Assembly: GCA_016937575.1 (NCBI GenBank)
Contig: JAFHKN010000002.1
Location: forward strand, 682,001-746,000
Reading direction: 5' to 3'
Length of the DNA: 64,000 nt
Source of the DNA: Roseomonas aeriglobus
Lineage (GTDB): Bacteria > Pseudomonadota > Alphaproteobacteria > Sphingomonadales > Sphingomonadaceae
Shown: positions 44,395 through 53,673 of the stretch, in pieces
How the letters are laid out: the number at the start of each line of letters is the position of its first letter
How positions within the stretch are numbered: the first letter of the stretch is position 1
Notes under the pieces: model-generated
Databases searched by the model: none
What the model saw: the letters and a program-made list of their open reading frames with translations, nothing else
What the model was told of the DNA's origin: nothing
Program-made: the position numbers and the translations under genes

Positions 44395-44904
44395 TTACCA
44401 GGTGAGCGTGATTCGGACGGTATCGGTGTAGGTCCCGGCGGGCTGTGCCCCGGCGAGCGTCGCGACGGCCCGGATCGGCACCAGTCGCTGGCCGGAACCC
44501 GGCGCGAACGGCAGCGATACGGGGCTGGCCGCCCACTCGCTGCTGCTGCCGTCCGCGAACAGCTGGTACGCGATCGTGGCGGATCCGCCGGACTGGCGCA
44601 GACGGCGCGCACCGCCGGCGGCGTTGTCGCCGCCGTCGGCGGATAGCGTCGCTGTCACCCCGGGCGTGCATTCGACCGCGATCCCTGCGCCGCCAGCCGA
44701 GACCAAGCTCCCCTCCGCCCGCGCGCCGGCGGTTCCGGGCGTGGTCCCCATGTCGATGCGGCCCCAGCCCTGCGTCGCATCGGCATTGACGCTGCAGCCG
44801 TTGACGACGCTCGCGCTAACCGGAAACGACCGCGTCATCTCCGCATGCGCGGGCGCGCCGACCGGCAGGAGCGCCGCTCCGCCAAGGATCAGGCCGACAC
44901 GCAC
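44395..44904 (-). CDS. SCPU-domain pilus subunit
   Basis: A 169-residue secreted subunit. Signal peptide LILGGAALLPVGAPAHA; one SCPU domain with cysteines in VNGCSVNAD and VECTPGVTATLS and the end strand GTYTDTVRITLTW. It lies between the major-subunit-like gene and the chaperone gene, like CsuA or CsuB. Confidence 0.85.
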   Translation of the reverse strand: MRVGLILGGAALLPVGAPAHAEMTRSFPVSASVVNGCSVNADATQGWGRIDMGTTPGTAGARAEGSLVSAGGAGIAVECTPGVTATLSADGGDNAAGGARRLRQSGGSATIAYQLFADGSSSEWAASPVSLPFAPGSGQRLVPIRAVATLAGAQPAGTYTDTVRITLTW

Positions 44905-44908
44905 CGGA

Positions 44909-45451
44909 TCACCAGGTCAGCGTGACCTGGACGGTGTCGGCGTAGCTGCCCGCCGCCAGGAGCGTCCCGCCGCTCGTCACGCGGGCATAGATCGGCACGC
45001 TGATCGGCGTGGACCCTGCGGTCGCGAGCGCCAGTTGCTGGCCGATGCCGATCTCCGACGTGCGCTGCGCATCGCTGAACAGGCGGTAGGCGACGGTGCG
45101 ACCGTTCGCGATCATGTGACGGCGACCGCTGGTATCGTTCGCTCCCGATCCGATCGTCAGGCTGGGCGTGACGCCCGGCGAACACTGGACCTGGAGCTGG
45201 CCGAGCGAGCCGACGAGTTCGCCGTCGACATTGCCGAAGATGCCGGGCTGATCGGGAAAGGCTATCGTGCCCATCTGGCCGGCATTGGCCTGAAGCGCGG
45301 TCGCGCCGTTTACGACGCAGGCGTTGGTGACGTTCAGCGTGACGCCGATCGTGCCGGTGGTGTTACCGGCGGCGGCGGGCGTCGCCGCAAACGCGCTTGC
45401 GGTACCCGCAGCGAGAGCGATGATGCGATAGTAAGAGCTGATGTTTGCCAT
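44909..45451 (-). CDS. SCPU-domain pilus subunit (first gene of operon)
   Basis: A 180-residue secreted protein; start 45451 was chosen because GAGGGGG lies about 9 bases upstream. Signal peptide IIALAAGTASAFAATPAAAG; SCPU domain with NACVVNGAT, VQCSPGVTPSLTIG and GSYADTVQVTLTW. As the first gene it is the likely major pilin, like CsuA/B. The gap to the next subunit gene is only 4 bases. Confidence 0.87.
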   Translation of the reverse strand: MANISSYYRIIALAAGTASAFAATPAAAGNTTGTIGVTLNVTNACVVNGATALQANAGQMGTIAFPDQPGIFGNVDGELVGSLGQLQVQCSPGVTPSLTIGSGANDTSGRRHMIANGRTVAYRLFSDAQRTSEIGIGQQLALATAGSTPISVPIYARVTSGGTLLAAGSYADTVQVTLTW

Positions 45452-45553
45452 GCGATGATCCCCCTCGTGCAAGTTCGAGGAGGTCGGGGTGCGGGACGAC
45501 GGTAAACCAAATCTTGAAACGACCGGCCCAGCTTAAACGTCTTCGACCTAAGT

Positions 45554-46189
45554 CTAGCGTCGCAGTGCGATCGGCGTGGAACTTCTTTCCGCCGCGGCGA
45601 TGTATCGACGGATAGTGCCAACCGCGAGCCGCGAAAGCCTACGCACGGTAACAGGTGCGGCGAGACCGGGCGGGACAACCAGCCACGCCTCGCTCAGCGC
45701 GGTGAAGCCCAGCGTTCCGGCCAGTCCGGCGAGCCGGTGGCTCGTGGTCTCGGTCGCAGCGTCAGGTGTTGTCAGAACGCTTTCGAGCGTATCGGCAAGA
45801 CGGCTCAGCATCGGCAGGATCGCCGCGGCGCCGAACACGTCGAGAAGTCGCAGCGTCGCGTCGCTCAGGTCCTTCGGTTTCCAGCGTTCCGCCAGAATGG
45901 AGAAGGTTTCCAAGCCGCTTCCGACCGGAAGCACTTCGTCATCATCGAACACTTGGTCCCCGCCCACACGCACCTGTGGAGCACCCATGCGCCAAGCGGG
46001 CGATTCGACGGTTGAGGAGAGAAACAACAGTGATGGACAAGATGTATACGATACATCCTCGATCACCGCTTCCATCGACTTCACCCGCCAACCGGCTGCA
46101 GCGAATGCTTCGCGCAACGGAACTGTCCAGTTGACAGTGGGGGGCTGTGTTCCGGTGATCACTGCCGCCAGCGGATCAATCCTTAACAT
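45554..46189 (-). CDS. Hpt-domain protein with degenerate N-terminal domain
   Basis: A 211-residue protein. The C-terminal half fits a histidine phosphotransfer domain: TTSHRLAGLAGTLGFTALSEAWL resembles the Hpt consensus around the phosphorylatable His. The N-terminal 100 residues (WRVKSMEAVIEDV, CPSLLFLSSTVESPA, LPVGSGLETFSILAERWK) look like a receiver that has lost the phosphoacceptor region. It is divergent from a LuxR-type regulator and hybrid kinase gene, so it is a candidate phosphorelay intermediate. Confidence 0.65.
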   Translation of the reverse strand: MLRIDPLAAVITGTQPPTVNWTVPLREAFAAAGWRVKSMEAVIEDVSYTSCPSLLFLSSTVESPAWRMGAPQVRVGGDQVFDDDEVLPVGSGLETFSILAERWKPKDLSDATLRLLDVFGAAAILPMLSRLADTLESVLTTPDAATETTSHRLAGLAGTLGFTALSEAWLVVPPGLAAPVTVRRLSRLAVGTIRRYIAAAERSSTPIALRR

Positions 46190-46266
46190 TTATTATGATG
46201 TCTATCCGTTGCTGGGTATCGACATTGCTAATGACACGCTGAAGAATAAGCGCAAGCTAGCGAACG

Positions 46267-46938
46267 ATGTTGGGGATCGTGGCGGAAAGAACTGGCGGTC
46301 GCATTCTGATAGCCGACGATCACCCTCCGATACGCGAGGGATTAGCACTTGCCGCCCGCTCGGCGCTGGCGGGCGTGACGGTGCATACCGCAGGTTCGAT
46401 CGCCGACACGCTGGCGACGATCGCGCGGGTACCGATCGATCGCATGGTGCTGTTGGACCTTATGCTGCCCGATGCACTCGGCTTTTCCGGGCTGATGACG
46501 ATCCAGCACGAAGTGCCGCGCGTCCCCATCGTCATCATCTCTGCGCGCGAGGAACCGGCCGTCGTCGAGGCGGCGCGCGCACTGGGTGCTGCGGGTTTCC
46601 TCTTCAAGAGCCTGCCGCTCGACACGATCGCGCGGCATCTGCAGGAGGTGGAGGGGGGGAGCCGCGTTTTTCCGCCACCGCCGCCGCCCGCGGCCGGCGA
46701 CCTGACGGCGTTGCGCCAGCGGATCGACGAACTCTCTCCCGCGCAGCGCACGGTATTGATCGCACTGGCCGACGGCCGCGCGAACAAGGCGATTGCCTAT
46801 GATCTCAACGTGACAGAGGCGACGATCAAGGCGCACATGACCGCGATTTTCCGCAAGCTGGGCGTCACCAACCGCGCGCAGGCGCTGATCGCGGTTCAGC
46901 CGCTGTTCGGTGCGATCGATCCGCGTGTCGTATCGTGA
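46267..46938 (+). CDS. LuxR/NarL-type response regulator
   Basis: A 223-residue regulator. The receiver has acidic pair IADDHPPIREG, phosphoacceptor Asp in VLLDLMLPDALG and Lys in FLFKSLPL. A proline linker (FPPPPPPPAAGD) leads to a LuxR-type helix-turn-helix (LSPAQRTVLIALADGRANKAIAYDLNVTEATIKAHMTAIFRKLGV). ATG 46267 is used; GTG 46279 is an alternative. The stop overlaps the kinase start by 4 bases. It is the likely DNA-binding output for the adjacent pilus operon. Confidence 0.88.
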   Translation: MLGIVAERTGGRILIADDHPPIREGLALAARSALAGVTVHTAGSIADTLATIARVPIDRMVLLDLMLPDALGFSGLMTIQHEVPRVPIVIISAREEPAVVEAARALGAAGFLFKSLPLDTIARHLQEVEGGSRVFPPPPPPAAGDLTALRQRIDELSPAQRTVLIALADGRANKAIAYDLNVTEATIKAHMTAIFRKLGVTNRAQALIAVQPLFGAIDPRVVS

Positions 46939-49436
46939 CGCCGCTGGATCGCCGCGCCGCTCTCATCGTCGGGCGGCCGTCCGCGCTGCGCTTCCTCTCC
47001 TTCGCGCTGATCGGCCCACTGCTGCTGATTGCGCTCCTGATCTGGCTGAATGCCGGGTATCGCAGCGCCGAGGCCTTGCGGGAGCGCGTAGCGGCGTCGT
47101 TCCAGCGCCGGCTTGAGCTCGTCGAACTGCTTTCGACCCTGAAGGATGCGGAGACGGCGCAGCGCGGATTTCTGCTGACGGGAGGCGACGCGGCCTTTCT
47201 TGGTCCCTACACCCCTGCGCGGCGGCGGGTTGCCGTGATGATGCGGGCCGCGCACGACGGCGCGAGGGGCGGATTTGGCGCGCCGCAGCTGTCGCGCATC
47301 GAAGCGCTGATCGCTGCAAAGTTCGTGGAAATGGATGCGACCATCGCCAGCCTGCGCAGCGGCGATCGGGACGAGGCGCTCCGCCGTGTGCGAACGGGCG
47401 CGGGCAAGCGCCTGATGGACGAGTTGCGCCGCGCCGTTGGTGCGCGGATCGCGCACGAGGATGCAGCGACACGCGCCGCGCGCGATCGGTTCGAGGCGCG
47501 CCGACGCAGCTCGCAGCTGCTCGCGATCGGCATCGGCGTGCTGACGCTCGTGCTCGTCACCGGGTGGCTCTTCGCGGGGTGGCGGCTTCGCCGCGCCCGC
47601 TACGACGCGAGCGTCGCCGCGTACGAGGCGGCAGAGCGCAACCAGACCGTGCTCGACAGCACCGTGGATGCGATGCTGATTCTCAATCCCAGCGGTTCGA
47701 TCGAGGCGGTCAACCGCGCTGCCACCGAGTTGCTCGGCTACGATGCGAGCGCGCTTGAACGGCGCGACATCGCCGTCGTCATCGATCTGGCACCGGGGGA
47801 GGGCAGTTTCCACCAGCGCGTCGGGCTGGTCGACGGCCATTTGCGCCAGCGCTTCCTGCCCGATCGGGCAGCGCGGCATCGTGATGGCCACCTCGTTCCG
47901 GTCGATGTCGCGATGGGCGCGATGGTCGTGCCGAGCGGCGATCATCTCGTCGTGTCGCTGCGCGACATCTCGGAGCGCAAGCGGCTGGAGCAACTCAAAG
48001 ACGACCTGATGTCCACCGTGAGTCACGAGCTCAGGACACCGCTCACATCGATCGTCGGATCGCTTGGGCTGTTACGCGCAGGATCGGCGGGCGCGCTGCC
48101 GGACGCCGCGGCCCGGCTCGTTGGCATTGCCGAGAACAATTCACGGCGCCTGATCCGCCTCATCAACGACATGCTCGACATCGATCGCATCGAGACCGGG
48201 ACGCTGGAGATGGTGCGCGAACCGACCGACCTGCGCACCATCGTCGAGCGTGCGGCCCATGGCGGCGAAGGGATTGCGGCGGCGAAGGGCGTGCGGATCG
48301 TCGTCGCCACGCCCCCCGCGCCGGTGATCGTCGCGGGCGATGCCGACCGGCTGCTCCAGGTATTGACGAATCTGTTGTCGAACGCGGTCCGCTTCACTCC
48401 CGAGGGGCGGGCGGTGACGATCACGCTGGCCAGCGATGGCGAACGCGCAACCGTCACCGTCGATGACGAAGGCCCGGGCGTGCCCGCCGAATTTCGCAGC
48501 CGTATTTTTGGCCGGTTCGAGCGCGCGGCGGGTGAGAGTGGGCAGCTGGGCGGGGCGGGGCTCGGCCTCGCTATCTCGCGGGAAATCATCGCGCGTCACG
48601 ACGGCCGGATCTGGTTCGAGGATGCTCCGGGCGGCGGCGCGCGCTTCGCGATCACGCTCGATGCGATGCGGCCCGCGCACATGATGGAGAGTGGATCGGC
48701 GCGCGTGCTGATCTGCGAGCAGGATGCCGAACTCGCCGGAAGGCTGATCGCGATGGCGGTGCGGGAGGGGTGCGCCTACGAACTCGCGACCAGTACGAGC
48801 GCCGCCCGTGCGGCGCTCGCGCGGTCGACATTCGACGCGCTGCTCATCGACCTGCATCTGCCCGAGGAGGGCGGGCTCGTCTTCGCACGCGCGGTGCGGG
48901 ATGGCTCGTCATCGGCGCAGGCGTCGATCATCGTCGTTGCGGCGAACGCGTTCGATGACGGAGATGCATTGTCGCCCCTCGACGTGATCGACTGGATCGA
49001 CAAGCCCGGCGACGCCGATCGACTGGGCGACGCGCTGCGCCGGGCGCTGGCGCGCGGCACGACCCGGCGGCCGACGGTGCTCCATCTCGACGATGACGAG
49101 GACCTGCTCCAGGTCGTCGCCGCTGGACTTGAGCCCGAAGTACAAATCCTGACGGCGACCAGCCTTGCCGCCGCGCGGGCGATCCTGGAAACGACATCCC
49201 CGGATGCCGCGATCCTCGACCTTCGTCTGGCCGAGGGGTCAGGCCTCGATCTCATCCCGTTCCTCGTCGACAGCGACGGGCTCGCTATTCCGACGATTAT
49301 CTATTCGGCGCAGGACGTCTCGGCCGAGCTTGCCGACAAGGTCGATGCCGTCCTCGTCAAGGCGCGCGGGTCGATGCCCGACCTGAAGGCCACCCTGCGA
49401 CGCGTCATCAACGCCCGCGCCTTTGAAGAGAAGTAG
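46935..49436 (+). CDS. CHASE3-PAS hybrid histidine kinase with two receivers
   Basis: An 833-residue membrane sensor, starting at GTG. TM1 (FALIGPLLLIALLIWLNAGY, about 22-41), CHASE3 sensor (LKDAETAQRGFLLTGGDAAFLGPY), TM2 (LLAIGIGVLTLVLVTGWLFAG, about 196-216), PAS (NQTVLDSTVDAMLILNPSGS), HisKA (STVSHELRTPLTSIVGSLGLL), ATPase (NLLSNAVRFTPEG, VDDEGPGVP, GGAGLGLAIS). Two receivers follow, with Asp in ALLIDLHLPEEGG and in AAILDLRLAEGSG. The two-receiver tail suggests a multistep relay through the nearby Hpt protein. Confidence 0.9.
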   Translation: MTPLDRRAALIVGRPSALRFLSFALIGPLLLIALLIWLNAGYRSAEALRERVAASFQRRLELVELLSTLKDAETAQRGFLLTGGDAAFLGPYTPARRRVAVMMRAAHDGARGGFGAPQLSRIEALIAAKFVEMDATIASLRSGDRDEALRRVRTGAGKRLMDELRRAVGARIAHEDAATRAARDRFEARRRSSQLLAIGIGVLTLVLVTGWLFAGWRLRRARYDASVAAYEAAERNQTVLDSTVDAMLILNPSGSIEAVNRAATELLGYDASALERRDIAVVIDLAPGEGSFHQRVGLVDGHLRQRFLPDRAARHRDGHLVPVDVAMGAMVVPSGDHLVVSLRDISERKRLEQLKDDLMSTVSHELRTPLTSIVGSLGLLRAGSAGALPDAAARLVGIAENNSRRLIRLINDMLDIDRIETGTLEMVREPTDLRTIVERAAHGGEGIAAAKGVRIVVATPPAPVIVAGDADRLLQVLTNLLSNAVRFTPEGRAVTITLASDGERATVTVDDEGPGVPAEFRSRIFGRFERAAGESGQLGGAGLGLAISREIIARHDGRIWFEDAPGGGARFAITLDAMRPAHMMESGSARVLICEQDAELAGRLIAMAVREGCAYELATSTSAARAALARSTFDALLIDLHLPEEGGLVFARAVRDGSSSAQASIIVVAANAFDDGDALSPLDVIDWIDKPGDADRLGDALRRALARGTTRRPTVLHLDDDEDLLQVVAAGLEPEVQILTATSLAAARAILETTSPDAAILDLRLAEGSGLDLIPFLVDSDGLAIPTIIYSAQDVSAELADKVDAVLVKARGSMPDLKATLRRVINARAFEEK

Positions 49437-49445
49437 CAAGACGAC

Positions 49446-49817
49446 GTGACACAAACCCTGCTGTACGTGGACGACGAGGAAGACATCCGCATCATCGTCG
49501 GACTGGCGCTGGAGCTCGACGGCTATTTTCGCCCGGTCCTGGCAGGCGGCGGCGGCGAGGCGCTGCGCATGGTCGCGGAAGGGCTGACACCGGATGTCGT
49601 CGTGCTCGACATGATGATGCCGGAAATGGACGGATTGACGCTGCTCGCCCGGTTGCGGCCGGTCTTGGGCGATGACGTTCCGATGCTGTTCATGACGGCG
49701 AAGGGGCGTCAGGCGGACGTCGAACTGTATCACCGCAGCGGTGCGAAAGGCGTACTGGTCAAGCCGTTCGATCCGGTGCGCCTCGGTGCGGATATCCGTG
49801 CACTCATAGCGGCCTGA
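49446..49817 (+). CDS. Single-domain response regulator
   Basis: A 123-residue stand-alone receiver starting at GTG: VDDEEDIRIIVGLALE, phosphoacceptor Asp in VVLDMMMPEMDGLTLL, and Lys in VLVKPFDPVRLG. It lies 9 bases after the hybrid kinase and likely belongs to the same phosphorelay. Confidence 0.9.
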   Translation: MTQTLLYVDDEEDIRIIVGLALELDGYFRPVLAGGGGEALRMVAEGLTPDVVVLDMMMPEMDGLTLLARLRPVLGDDVPMLFMTAKGRQADVELYHRSGAKGVLVKPFDPVRLGADIRALIAA

Positions 49818-49938
49818 GCCGCGGCGATCGCGCGAAAATTTGGACTTTGGTCTAGCCCCGCCGGTGCCGGGGAAGCGGAGCAATGTCTTGTTTACCCTAC
49901 GATCCCACCGGTGACCGGTACGCCCGGGGGAACGCGGA

Positions 49939-50316
49939 ATGCCAACCGATCTGAAGCAGGACCACAATCGAATCCGATCGCTGCTGTCGCAGCTCGAAGC
50001 GATGGTTGCGCATGATCACCCCCCACCCGTCGGGGACCTCGCCGACGTCCGGCGCGCGCTGTTCACGGAGCATCGCGAGCACGTCCAGCGTGAGGATGCG
50101 TTTGTCCAGACGCGTCTGGGCAAGAGCGCGCTGGCTCACGCGCGATGCTGTGTGATCGAGAGCATCGACCGCAAGATTGCCGATCAGATACGCCGATGGA
50201 CCGGCGCAGAGGTTCATATCGGCTGGAATGCCTATCGCGCGGACACCACGCTGCTCGCCAAACAGTTGCGCACGCAGATGAACGACGAGGAAGCACTGAT
50301 CCTCTCACTATTCTGA
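49939..50316 (+). CDS. Hemerythrin-like small protein
   Basis: A 125-residue helical protein. The pattern KQDHNRIRSLLSQLEAM and FTEHREHVQREDAFV resembles the HHE hemerythrin-like motif with His and acidic residues as possible iron ligands, but some ligands are not obvious, so the fit is tentative. It follows the receiver gene on the same strand with its own upstream region and may act in the same response. Confidence 0.5.
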   Translation: MPTDLKQDHNRIRSLLSQLEAMVAHDHPPPVGDLADVRRALFTEHREHVQREDAFVQTRLGKSALAHARCCVIESIDRKIADQIRRWTGAEVHIGWNAYRADTTLLAKQLRTQMNDEEALILSLF

Positions 50317-50566
50317 CTTCAACCGCTGCTTCAAAAGCCAAGCGCCAGGACAGGAAAGATCGACCGATTCAGCAATCTGCGCCGATTCCTTGATCCGAAC
50401 GCAGAGCTGGCGGCCACCTCATGAACCGACGGCACATTACGAAGCGCTACGATCGATGCCCTAGGAACGCCAGCATCAGCCTGGCATAAGCTGAACAAGC
50501 GGCCACGTAGGTAGCGGTTAGGTCGCCGCAAACGTCCTCCTTTGGGTCAAGCGATTAAGTCGTCCG

Positions 50567-51451
50567 TCACACGCGAAATGCGCTGATCAATGCGCGCAAA
50601 GCAGGAGTGACTCGCCGATCGGGGTAGTAGAGGCGGCAGCCTGGATAGCTCGGGCACCAGGTCGCAAGGACCTGAACAAGCCGTCCATCGGCAATCTCGT
50701 CTGCCACATCATGCTCCATCATATAGCCTAGTCCAGCTCCGGCGCGCACCGCCGCTCCCGCCAGGATTTCGTCGTTGACGATGAGCTGCCCGGGTACCCG
50801 CAGCCGCACGTCCCGACCGGCATCCTCGAACTCCCACGGAAGCAGGCCACCGCCGCCAAGCAGACGATAGTTGACGCAGACATGGCGATCGAGATCCGCC
50901 GGCGTCTCAGGCGGCGCGTGGCGCGCGAAGTACGCGGGGGTGCCGACCACGACCGTGCGTAGATCCGGACCGACCGGTACGGTCACCATGTCGCGCTCGA
51001 CCGCCTCGCCGAGCCGGATGCCAGCGTCGAAGCCACCCGCCACCAGGTCGATCAGCCGGTCCTCGACGATGACCTCCACCGACACGTCGGGATGGTCGAG
51101 CAGAAAGCGTGGCAGTCGCGGCGCCAGGATGGTGCGCGCCGCATAGCCGAATGTCGTCAGCCGCACCGTGCCCGACGGTGCGCCGCGCCAGTCCGCGAGA
51201 GATGCCAAACCCTGCGTCACCTGTGCCAGTGCTGGGGTGAGCGAGCGCAGGAGCTGCTCGCCCGCGGCGGTCGGTGCCACCGAACGGGTCGTGCGGGCAA
51301 GGAGCCGGACGCCGAGCCGCTTCTCCAGTGCCTTCATTGCGTGGCTGAGGGCCGATGGTGAGAGGCCGAGTTCCGCGGCCGCCCGTGTGAAGCTGCGGTG
51401 CCTTGCGACGCTGGCAAATGTCGCAAGATCATCGAGGTCGCCGCGCCGCAT
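50567..51451 (-). CDS. LysR family transcriptional regulator
   Basis: A 294-residue LysR protein. DNA-binding domain residues 1-60 (DDLATFASVARHRSFTRAAAELGLSPSALSHAMKALEKRLGVRLLART); the substrate domain follows. ATG 51451 was preferred to an upstream TTG at 51487. It is divergent from an aldo/keto reductase gene, its likely target. Confidence 0.9.
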   Translation of the reverse strand: MRRGDLDDLATFASVARHRSFTRAAAELGLSPSALSHAMKALEKRLGVRLLARTTRSVAPTAAGEQLLRSLTPALAQVTQGLASLADWRGAPSGTVRLTTFGYAARTILAPRLPRFLLDHPDVSVEVIVEDRLIDLVAGGFDAGIRLGEAVERDMVTVPVGPDLRTVVVGTPAYFARHAPPETPADLDRHVCVNYRLLGGGGLLPWEFEDAGRDVRLRVPGQLIVNDEILAGAAVRAGAGLGYMMEHDVADEIADGRLVQVLATWCPSYPGCRLYYPDRRVTPALRALISAFRV

Positions 51452-51546
51452 TGATGCACCATGCTCATAAGCCTTTGCGGTTCGCAACGGCTAATCCCGC
51501 AATCTTTCATGTCTTACCTTCGCAGCGATACGAGGAGTGATGAGCC

Positions 51547-52641
51547 ATGGACATGACCAATTACCGGACGCTTGGTCGCTCGGGGCTGGCGGTAAGCCCG
51601 CTGGCGCTGGGCACGATGACCTTTGGTGCCGGCCGCTGGGGGGCTGACGAGGCGGGATCGCGCGCGATCTTCGACGCCTATGCCGACATAGGCGGTAACT
51701 TCATCGACACGGCGGACGTCTACTCCGGCGGTGAAAGCGAGGCGATGGTCGGTCGCTTCCTGCGCGAGCGCGGCGGCCGTGACCGGATGGTCATTGCCAC
51801 CAAGTCGGGCTTCCCGCGCGGCGAAGGCAATCCGCTTGCCGGCGGCAACTCGGCGCGCAACATCCGCGACGGCCTGGAGGGATCGCTCAGGCGGCTCGGC
51901 ACAAGCCATATCGATATGTACTGGACGCACGTGTGGGATCGCACGACGCCGGTCGAGGAGGTGCTGCGCGCCCTGACAGATGCGGTGCGGCGGGGCGACA
52001 TCCTCTACTACGGCTTCTCCAATGCGCCTGCCTGGTACGTCGCGCAGATCGCGACGCTGGCCCGCGCGCACGGGCTGCCCGAGCCGATCGGACTGCAGTA
52101 CAGCTATTCGCTGATCGATCGCGGTGTGGAATTGGATCTGGCGCCCGCGGGTCGGGCGCTCGGTTTGGGACTGGTGGCGTGGAGCCCGCTTGCCTTCGGA
52201 ATGCTCACGGGCAAGTACGGGCGAGAGAAGCTTGCCGCCTTCGGACCGGCTGGCAGCGTGCCGAACAAGGGCGGTGACCATATCGGCGGCAGCGATGGCC
52301 GTCTCAACGGCGATAACCCCTATGGGGGTATGCTGTTCACGGAGGCGAACTTCGGCATCGTGGACGAGCTACGCGCTGTGGCCGACCAATTGGGCCGACC
52401 CATGGCACAGGTGGCGCTTGCCTGGGTCGCGGGGAGGGCGGGCGTCTCATCGGTTCTGATGGGAGCGAGCCGGCTCGAGCAGGTGCAGGAAAACGCGGCG
52501 TCACTCGACATCGTGTTGACGCCAGATCAGCAGCAGCGGCTGGACGCGGTAGGAGCGCCACCGCGGCTCAATCCCTACTTCATCTTCGACCTGCCGCTCG
52601 AAAGCATCTTCGGCGTGAGCGCCGTGCAGGCCTGGAGGTAG
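51547..52641 (+). CDS. Aldo/keto reductase
   Basis: A 364-residue NADPH-dependent (alpha/beta)8-barrel reductase. LGRSGLAVSPLALGTMTFG at the start; catalytic Asp/Tyr in GGNFIDTADVYSGGESE; Lys in VIATKSGF; His in MYWTHVWDRTTPVEEVL. The C-terminal cofactor region has VALAWVAGRAGVSSVLMGAS. ATG 51547 has AGGAG 8 bases upstream. Probably induced by the divergent LysR. Confidence 0.9.
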   Translation: MDMTNYRTLGRSGLAVSPLALGTMTFGAGRWGADEAGSRAIFDAYADIGGNFIDTADVYSGGESEAMVGRFLRERGGRDRMVIATKSGFPRGEGNPLAGGNSARNIRDGLEGSLRRLGTSHIDMYWTHVWDRTTPVEEVLRALTDAVRRGDILYYGFSNAPAWYVAQIATLARAHGLPEPIGLQYSYSLIDRGVELDLAPAGRALGLGLVAWSPLAFGMLTGKYGREKLAAFGPAGSVPNKGGDHIGGSDGRLNGDNPYGGMLFTEANFGIVDELRAVADQLGRPMAQVALAWVAGRAGVSSVLMGASRLEQVQENAASLDIVLTPDQQQRLDAVGAPPRLNPYFIFDLPLESIFGVSAVQAWR

Positions 52642-53108
52642 CGCCAGCCGCCTTGTTGTCGACGGTCACGGCCCAATCGTCGTCTGGGATGTGGCAACGC
52701 CGACGGCGCTACGGCGCTCTGCCATAGCCGCAGCTCGGCTGACGTACCTGTCGGTCAGGAAGGATCGTTTGAGGCCGACAGCGGTAATTTGGTCGCTTAC
52801 GACCATGAACGAGCGTCTGCTTCTGGGCACCGCCGCCACCCGCCGGAATGGCCTTCGTTCCGTCCAACGCGTCTCGGACTCGCGAGCAAAACCGACCCGC
52901 TTTTTCGCCGTTTCATCAGACCGGTTCGGGACCCCGAACCGGCCGTTCTAGCTATTCGCATCAGCCTCGTTCCCTACGTCCGCGGGCCGCTTTGGGCGAA
53001 TGCAATTGGGACAGGTTTTAGGAGAACGGCTTGAGCGGGAGGCATCTGACGCGCGAGCCTGCCGATGCTGCCCCTCTGAACATCCGTTATTGGGGAAAGC
53101 TGGACCGC
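52642..53108. other. 467-base intergenic region, no supported gene
   Basis: Several short overlapping frames are open but none shows a ribosome site plus recognisable protein. A 10-bp palindrome at 52921-52942 is the only clear structure. Confidence 0.4.
52921..52942. terminator. Perfect palindrome, terminator-like
   Basis: CCGGTTCGGG and CCCGAACCGG are separated by two bases, giving a very stable hairpin, followed by CCGTTCT. It lies between the aldo/keto reductase gene and the convergent Rrf2 gene. Confidence 0.5.
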
Positions 53109-53582
53109 TTACGCCCCCTGCACTCGGGCGATCCGATCGTCAGGCGACAGGTCCGCGAACCGTTTGTCAAAATCAGCTGCGATATCGGCCAACGTTACGT
53201 CGGCAAGTCGTCGCAGCAACACCGTCTCCGCCTCGCGCATTGCAGTCTCCAGCGAACCGTTGACGGCCTGTTCCACCAGACAAGCAGGATCGGGATCAGC
53301 CGGACCGAGTGCAAAGATCCGGTTCTCACCAAGCGCGCGATGCACGTCGAGCATGGTGATGTCGTCGAGCTTGGCCGTCATCGACCAACCTCCACCATGT
53401 CCTTTGACCGAGCGCACGTAACCGGCATCGCGAAGACCCGCCATCGTTCGGCGGACCACGACTGGATTGGTGCCCAGCATGATCGCGGCAGCATCAGACG
53501 TCAGCGGGCCGTCCATGCGGCCCATATGGATCAGCAGATGCAGCATTCTGGAAAGGCGCGCGTCCAAATTCACGATCTCCAA
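53109..53582 (-). CDS. Rrf2 family transcriptional regulator
   Basis: A 157-residue Rrf2 winged-helix regulator: RLSRMLHLLIHMGRMDGPLTSDAAAIMLGTNPVVVRRTMAGLRDAGYV, then the wing GHGGGWSMTAKLDDITMLDVHRAL. The FeS-type cysteine cluster of IscR/NsrR is absent; only one cysteine (DPACLVEQAV) is present. The start could be TTG 53582 or GTG 53573. It is divergent from a flavoprotein gene that it probably controls. Confidence 0.87.
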   Translation of the reverse strand: MEIVNLDARLSRMLHLLIHMGRMDGPLTSDAAAIMLGTNPVVVRRTMAGLRDAGYVRSVKGHGGGWSMTAKLDDITMLDVHRALGENRIFALGPADPDPACLVEQAVNGSLETAMREAETVLLRRLADVTLADIAADFDKRFADLSPDDRIARVQGA

Positions 53583-53673
53583 TACCGTACCATCGTGATA
53601 TCATGTCACATTCAATGTTGCAAAAGACCAAGCTCCCGTTCATGTAACCCGGGAAGTTATGAGAAGGGCAAGC

